This document shows positions 59,015 to 64,000 of a DNA stretch of 64,000 nt, one piece after another. The position numbers were made by a program, and so were the translations under genes. This DNA is from Aegilops tauschii subsp. strangulata (lineage: Eukaryota; Streptophyta; Magnoliopsida; Poales; Poaceae). The stretch is from assembly GCF_002575655.3 (NCBI RefSeq), contig NC_053040.3, forward strand, positions 351,235,267-351,299,266. Direction: 5' to 3'. Under the pieces are notes generated by a model, which was not told the origin of the DNA, did no database searches, and saw only the letters and a program-made list of their open reading frames with translations. Position 1 is the first letter of the stretch, and every line of letters starts with the position of its first letter.

Positions 59015-59202
59015 CGTGACAAATAATCCAACACACAAGCACACAAGAAGCAAGCGAAAAGAGACGGACGGAAAAAGAGGGTGAATAATACGGCAAAGGT
59101 GAAGTGGGGGAGAGGAAAACGAGAGGCAAATGGCAAATAATGTAATGCAAGGGAGAAGAGTTTGTGATGGGTACTTGGTATGTCTTGACTTGTGCGTAGA
59201 TC

Positions 59203-59220
59203 TCCCCGGCAACGGCGCCA
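59203..59220 (-). other. primer binding site of the inner Gypsy element
   Basis: The minus strand reads TGGCGCCGTTGCCGGGGA, a primer site of the aspartic-acid-tRNA type found in Triticeae Gypsy elements. It lies 11 bp inside the LTR at 59232. Confidence 0.75.
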
Positions 59221-59231
59221 TAAATCCTTCT

Positions 59232-60831
59232 TGCTACCTCTTGAGCATGCGTTGGTTTTCCCTTGAAGAGGAAAGGGTGATGCAGCAAAGTAGCGTAAGT
59301 ATTTGCAGCAAAGTAGCATAAGTATTTCCCTCAGTTTTTGAGAACCAAGGTATCAATCCAGTAGGAGACTACACGCAAGTCCCTTGTACCTGCACAAACA
59401 ATCAAGAAACTTGCAACCAACGCGATAAAGGGGTTGTCAGTCCCTTCACGGCCACTTGCAAAAGTGAGATCTAATAAAGATAATAAAATATTTATTTTTG
59501 GTATTTTTGTTGTATAGATTGAAAAGTAAAGATTGCAAAATAAACAGCGACAGAAATAGCTAGTTGACGGGAGATTAATATGATGGAAGATAGACCCGGG
59601 GGCCATAGGTTTCGCTAGTGGCTTCTCTCAAGATAGCATAATCTATGGTGGGTGAACAAACTACTGTTGATCAATTGATAGAAAAGCGCATAATTATGAG
59701 AATATCTAGGAGTGATCATGTATATAGGCATCATGTCCGTGACAAGTAGACCGAACCGATTCTGCATCTACTACCATTACTCCACACATCGACCGCTATC
59801 CAGCATGCATCTAGAGTATTAAGTTCATAAGAACAGAGTAACACATTAGGCAAGATGACATGATGTAGAGGGATAAACTCAAGCAATATGATATAAACCT
59901 CATCTTTTTATCCTCGATGGCAACAATACAATACGTGCCTTGCTGCCCCTGCTGTCATTGGGAAAGGACATCGCAAGATTGAACCCAAAGCTAAGCACTT
60001 CTCCCATTGCAAGAAAGATCAATCTAGTAGGCCAAACCAAACTGATAATTTGAAGAGACTTGCAAAGATATTAAATTATGCATATAAGAATTCAGAGAAG
60101 AATCAAATATTGTTCATAGATAATCTTGATCATAAACCCACAATTCATCGGATCTCGACAAACACACCGCAAAAAGAATTACATCGAATAGATCTCAAAG
60201 AGAATCGAGGAGAACTTTGTATTGAGATCCAAAGAGAGAGAAGAATCCATCTAGCTAATAACTATGGACCCGAAGGTCTGTGGTAAACTACTCACACATC
60301 ATCGGAGAGGCTATGGTGTTGATGTAGAAGCCCTCCATGATTGACTCCCCCTCCGGCAGAGCGCCGGAAAAGGCCCCAAGATGGGATCTCACGGGTACAG
60401 AAGGTTGCGGCGGTGGAAATAGGTTTTCGTGGTGCTCCTCGATGTTTTCAGGGTATATGATTATATATAGGCAAAAGAAGTAGGTCGGTGGAGCCACGAG
60501 GGGCCCACGAGGGTGGGGGGGGGGGCGCCTACCCCCTGGGCGCGCCTCCCTACCTCGTCGCCGCCTCGTTGCTTCCTTGACGTCCACTCCAAGTCTCCTG
60601 GGTTGCGTTTGTTCCAAAAACGATCCTCGCGAAGATTTCATTCCGTTTGATATTCCTTTTCTGTGAAACACTGAAATAGGCAAAAAAACAGCAATTTGCA
60701 CTAGGCCTTCGGTTAATAGGTTAGTCCCAAAAATAACATAAAAGTGCATAATAAAGCCCATGAAACATCCAAAACAGATAATATAATAGCATGGAACAAT
60801 AAAAAATTATAGATACGTTGGAGACGTATCA
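59232..60831 (-). repeat. Gypsy 5' LTR of the inner element
   Basis: This 1600 bp LTR is bounded by TGCTACCTC on the left and GGAGACGTATCA on the right. It has a G-run (about 60520-60527) and a tandem copy of GCAGCAAAGTAGC(A/G)TAAGTATT near 59281-59325. Its partner LTR is missing. Confidence 0.88.
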
Positions 60832-62800
60832 GTCCCTCTCAAAAGGTGTGTACAACAAGTATGATTGTGGAAAACTAAAAATCAAAGACTCATATCATAT
60901 AAGATGCTCCAACCAAAACACATATCATGTGGTGAATAAAAATATAGCCTCAAGTAAATTTACCGATAGACGAAGACGAAAGAGGGGATGCCATCCGGGG
61001 CATTCCCAAGCTTAGGCTCTTGGTTGTCCTTGAATATTACCTTGGTGTGCCTTGGGCATCCCCAAGCTTAGGCTCTTGCCACTCCTTATTCCATAGTCCA
61101 TCAAATCTTTACCCAAAACTTGAAAACTTCACAACACAAAACTCAATAGAAAATCTCATGTGATCCGTTAGTATAAGAAAATAAAATCACCACTTTTGGT
61201 ACTGTTGTGAACTCATTCTTTATTTATATTGGTGTAATATCTACTATATTCCAACTTCTCCATGGTTCATACCCCCGATACTACCCATAGATTCACCAAA
61301 ATAAGCAAACAACACATAGAAAACAGAATCTGTCAAAAATAGAACAGTCTGTAGCAATCTGTAAACTTCGAATACTTATGTAACTCCAAAGATTCTGAAA
61401 ATTTAGGACACCAGAGGAAATTTGTATATCAATCTTGGCAAAAAGAATCAGTATTTTATCGCGCCTCTGTAAAAAATGAGAATTATTTTTCTAGGCGCAA
61501 AAGTTTCTATTTTTTAGCAAGATCAAATCAACTATCACCGTAGGCCATCCCAAAGGTCTTACTTGGCACAAACACTAATTAAAACACAAAAACACATCTA
61601 ACCAGAGGCTAGATGAATTATTTATTAAAAAACAGAACCAAAAAAGCAAGAACAAAAATAAAATTGGGTTGCCTCCCAACAAACGTTATTGTTTAACGCC
61701 CTTAGCTAGGCATAAAAACATAGATCTAGGTATTGGCATAATAGTAAGGGAGATCATCCATGATCATCTCATACTCCGTTCTTTTAGCAGCAAGTTTCCT
61801 TTGTGGTAAGCAAAAATTATCAAAAGGGTTAATTTAATAGGGTAGGGATCCCTAAGATCAAGTGCGGGAGGTATAGGTTCCTCCTTTGGCCCCTTATAAT
61901 TTATAATCAACTCATCATTATAAGCCTTTCTTTGGTGAAACTTCATAATCTTATCTCCTAGTATGAACCCTAGTCCGTTGTTTTGTATAGCAAATTTATC
62001 ATTAAGTTTAGAGATCTTATCAACCAAAACCTCAGTAGGGACTCTTTTTCTCAAATTTTCCTTATAGGCAACAAAATCAGGAGATTGAATTCTCATTATT
62101 TCCTCTTGATTAAAAAGGATCTCCTCTATGGGAGGACAACCAGCATTTATTTTGTAATGAGCAAAAATTTCGCTAGCTTCCTTCATAATAAATCTAAACT
62201 CGTGAGCTAAAAATATAGTGGCTGAACGCTTAACATGAGAATGCTGAATATTAGAGAACTCTAGGAAAATCATTTGTATGCAAGGATGCATATGAACAAA
62301 TTGTCATTCAAGTTCAATAATGAGCAAAGTTATAGCATCCGCAAGACTATTAGTTTTATTAAGAATAGATCCTCCTGGCATAGGTAGCATGCCAGCACAA
62401 GTAAAGAAATCTTGAATAACACCATTTCCAATAATATTACCGCTACGTATGCGGGATTTTTTAGTATGCATGATAGTAGGTTCTTCATGAGGATCATTAT
62501 TAGCAAAGTCATCAAAATTTTCCTCAAGATTACCACTATCTTTTTCGATAAAAACCTCCCCAGATTAAGACATGGTGGCAACAAACCAATCTAGCAAACG
62601 AGTAAACAAAAGGCAAACAGAGAGACAAATGAAAGAAGGGCGAATAAAAAGGCAAATCTTTTCAAAAATCGTTTTAGAAGTGGGGGAGAGGAAAATGAGA
62701 GGCAAATGGCGAATAATGTAATGCAAGAGATGAGAGTTTATGATGGGTACTTGGTAGGCTTGACGTAGATCTCCTCGGCAACGGTGCCAGAAATTCTTCC
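60832..62800 (-). other. internal region of the outer Gypsy element, right part
   Basis: The left 900 bp match 56040-56945 at roughly nine bases in ten. The right part differs from the inner element and encodes a different protein. The region ends at a primer-site-like sequence beside the LTR at 62801. Confidence 0.65.
61764..62573 (-). pseudogene. unknown protein of a non-autonomous Gypsy element, two or more stops
   Basis: A reading frame from ATG 62573, in the usual gag position, is interrupted by TAA at its third codon and by TGA just before 62291. The rest stays open to 61764. It has segments such as HEEPTIMHTKKSRIRSG, FTCAGMLPMPGGS, KLNDKFAIQNNGLGFILGDK and KGPKEEPIPPALDLRDPYP. It shows no zinc knuckle, protease or polymerase motif and does not resemble the gag of the inner element. 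I do not recognise it; it is probably an element-specific protein of this non-autonomous lineage. Confidence 0.6.
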
Positions 62801-64000
62801 TGCTACTTCTTGAGCTTGCGTTGGTTTTTCCCTTGAAGAGGAAAGGGTGATGCAGCACAATAGAGATAAGTATTTCCCTCAGTTAAGAACCAAGGTATCA
62901 ATCCAGTAGGAGAAACGCGCAAGTCCCCAATAGATGCACCTGCGCAAACAATCAAACACTTGCACCCAACGCGATAAAGGGGTTGTGAATCCCTTCACGG
63001 TCACTTGCAGAGGTGACATCTGATAGAGATAGATAGAACTAAACAAAAGATCAAATATTTTTGGGTTTTTGGTTTATAGATCTGAAAATAAAAGATTGCA
63101 AAACAGTAGATCAAAAACTAATATGATGAAAAATAGACCCGGGGGCCATAGGTTTCACTAGAGGCTTCTCTCATGAAGGCAAATAATACGGTGGGTGAAC
63201 AAATTACTGTCGAGCAATTGATAGAAAAGCGCAAAGTTATGACGATATCCAAGCAATGATTATGCATATAGGCATCACATTCGTGTCAAGTAGACCAACT
63301 CCTGCCTGCATCTACTACTATTACTCCACACATCGACCGCTATCCAACATGTACCTAGAGTATTAAGTTCATAAAGAATGGAGTAATGCCTTAAGTAAGA
63401 TGACATGATGTAGAGAAATAAACTCAAGCGATATGATGAAAACCCCATCTTTTTATCCTCGATGGCAACAATTCAATACGTGTCTCACTACCCCTACTTT
63501 GTCACTCGGTGAAATCACGCAAATTGAACCCAAAGCTAAGCACCTCTCCCATTGCAAGAAAAACCAATCTAGTTGGCCAAACCAAACCGATAATTCGAAG
63601 AGAAATACAAAGATATCAAATCATGCATATAAGAATTCAAAGAAGGTTCAAATAATATTCATAGATAAGCTGATCATAAATCCACAATTCATCGGATCTC
63701 GACAAACACACCGCAAAAAAGAAGATTACATCGGATAGATCTCCAAGAACATCGAGGAGAACATGGTATTAAGAATCGAGGAGAGAGAAGAATCCATCTA
63801 GCTACTAGCTATGGACCCATAGGTCTGTGGTAAACTACTCACGCTTCATTGGAAGGGCAATAGGGTTGATGTAGATGCCCTCCGTGATCGAATCCCCCTC
63901 CGGCAGGATGCCGAAAAAGGCCCCAAGATGGGATCTCATGGGAACAGAAGGTTGCAGCAGTGGAGAAGTGTTTTCATGGATGCTTCTGAGGGTTTTGGAA
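62801..64000 (-). repeat. Gypsy 5' LTR of the outer element, truncated by the window
   Basis: Begins TGCTACTTCTTGAGC on the plus strand and runs to the window end. It resembles 52548-53750 over its whole length, including the shared CTCATGAAGGCAAATAATACGG stretch that the middle LTR lacks. Confidence 0.85.

Larger units (their letters stand above)
52548..64000 (-). mobile_element. Gypsy element with a nested relative, runs off the window
   Basis: The left LTR (52548-54113) and the LTR starting at 62801 resemble each other closely and less so the LTR at 59232-60831, so they are taken as the two ends of one minus-strand element. On the minus strand a purine tract (AAGCTTGGGGATGCT) precedes 54113. 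A TGGCACCGTTGCCGAGG primer-site-like sequence lies next to 62801. The right LTR continues beyond the window, so the target duplication cannot be checked. A second element's genes and one LTR lie within it. Confidence 0.65.

Noticed and set aside
52548..60831. A simple complete Gypsy element formed by the first two minus-strand LTRs
   Set aside because: The flanks (GGTGG and GTCCC) do not match, and the left LTR is closer to the one at 62801 than to the one at 59232.

Overview
The window looks like nuclear DNA of a grass from the wheat/barley tribe (Triticeae). The signs are GC-rich 5' exons with spliced plant genes, Stowaway MITEs with TA target duplications, Copia and Gypsy LTR retrotransposons, a CACTA transposon with subterminal repeats, and Gypsy LTRs opening with the motif TGATACGTCTCC, which I recall from wheat and barley repeats. 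No species can be fixed from sequence alone.

Host genes lie only in the first 17 kb. They are the last exon of an F-box/leucine-rich-repeat protein (1356-1623, +), a complete six-exon remorin-family gene (2593-5165, +, 424 aa) and a two-exon gene for a small NFD6-like, probably organelle-targeted protein (16208-16566, -, 92 aa). A decayed Copia element in minus orientation (6714-13225, target duplication AAGAG) separates the last two.

From 17 kb on, the sequence is almost entirely transposons and their debris. There is a LINE-type ORF1 relic (17.2-18.0 kb) and AT-rich repeat debris with a foldback MITE (18-21 kb). A second Copia element with LTRs of about 0.94 kb follows (22311-28679, target duplication GTACA), then a PIF/Harbinger transposon with a broken transposase (29568-31883), an AT-rich minisatellite and a candidate non-autonomous Helitron (33766-35222).

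The most unusual part is a 12.5 kb CACTA transposon (37096-49586, target duplication TAT) with no visible transposase. It carries a GRF-zinc-finger-like gene with introns, an alanine-rich frameshifted gene, two fully open genes of unknown function, and a tandem array of about 505 bp units. A 3.7 kb probable solo LTR (38832-42567, target duplication GATGT) sits inside an intron of the zinc-finger gene.

The right end (about 50-64 kb) is a cluster of related Gypsy elements: a truncated forward copy (LTR 50661-52210) facing a minus-strand nest. The outer element of the nest has LTRs at 52548-54113 and from 62801. A second element inside it kept its gag-protease genes and one LTR (59232-60831) and lost the other. 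The arrangement is best explained by insertion of one element into a relative, followed by recombination between their shared internal sequences. No reverse transcriptase or integrase is visible in this cluster, so these are probably non-autonomous elements.
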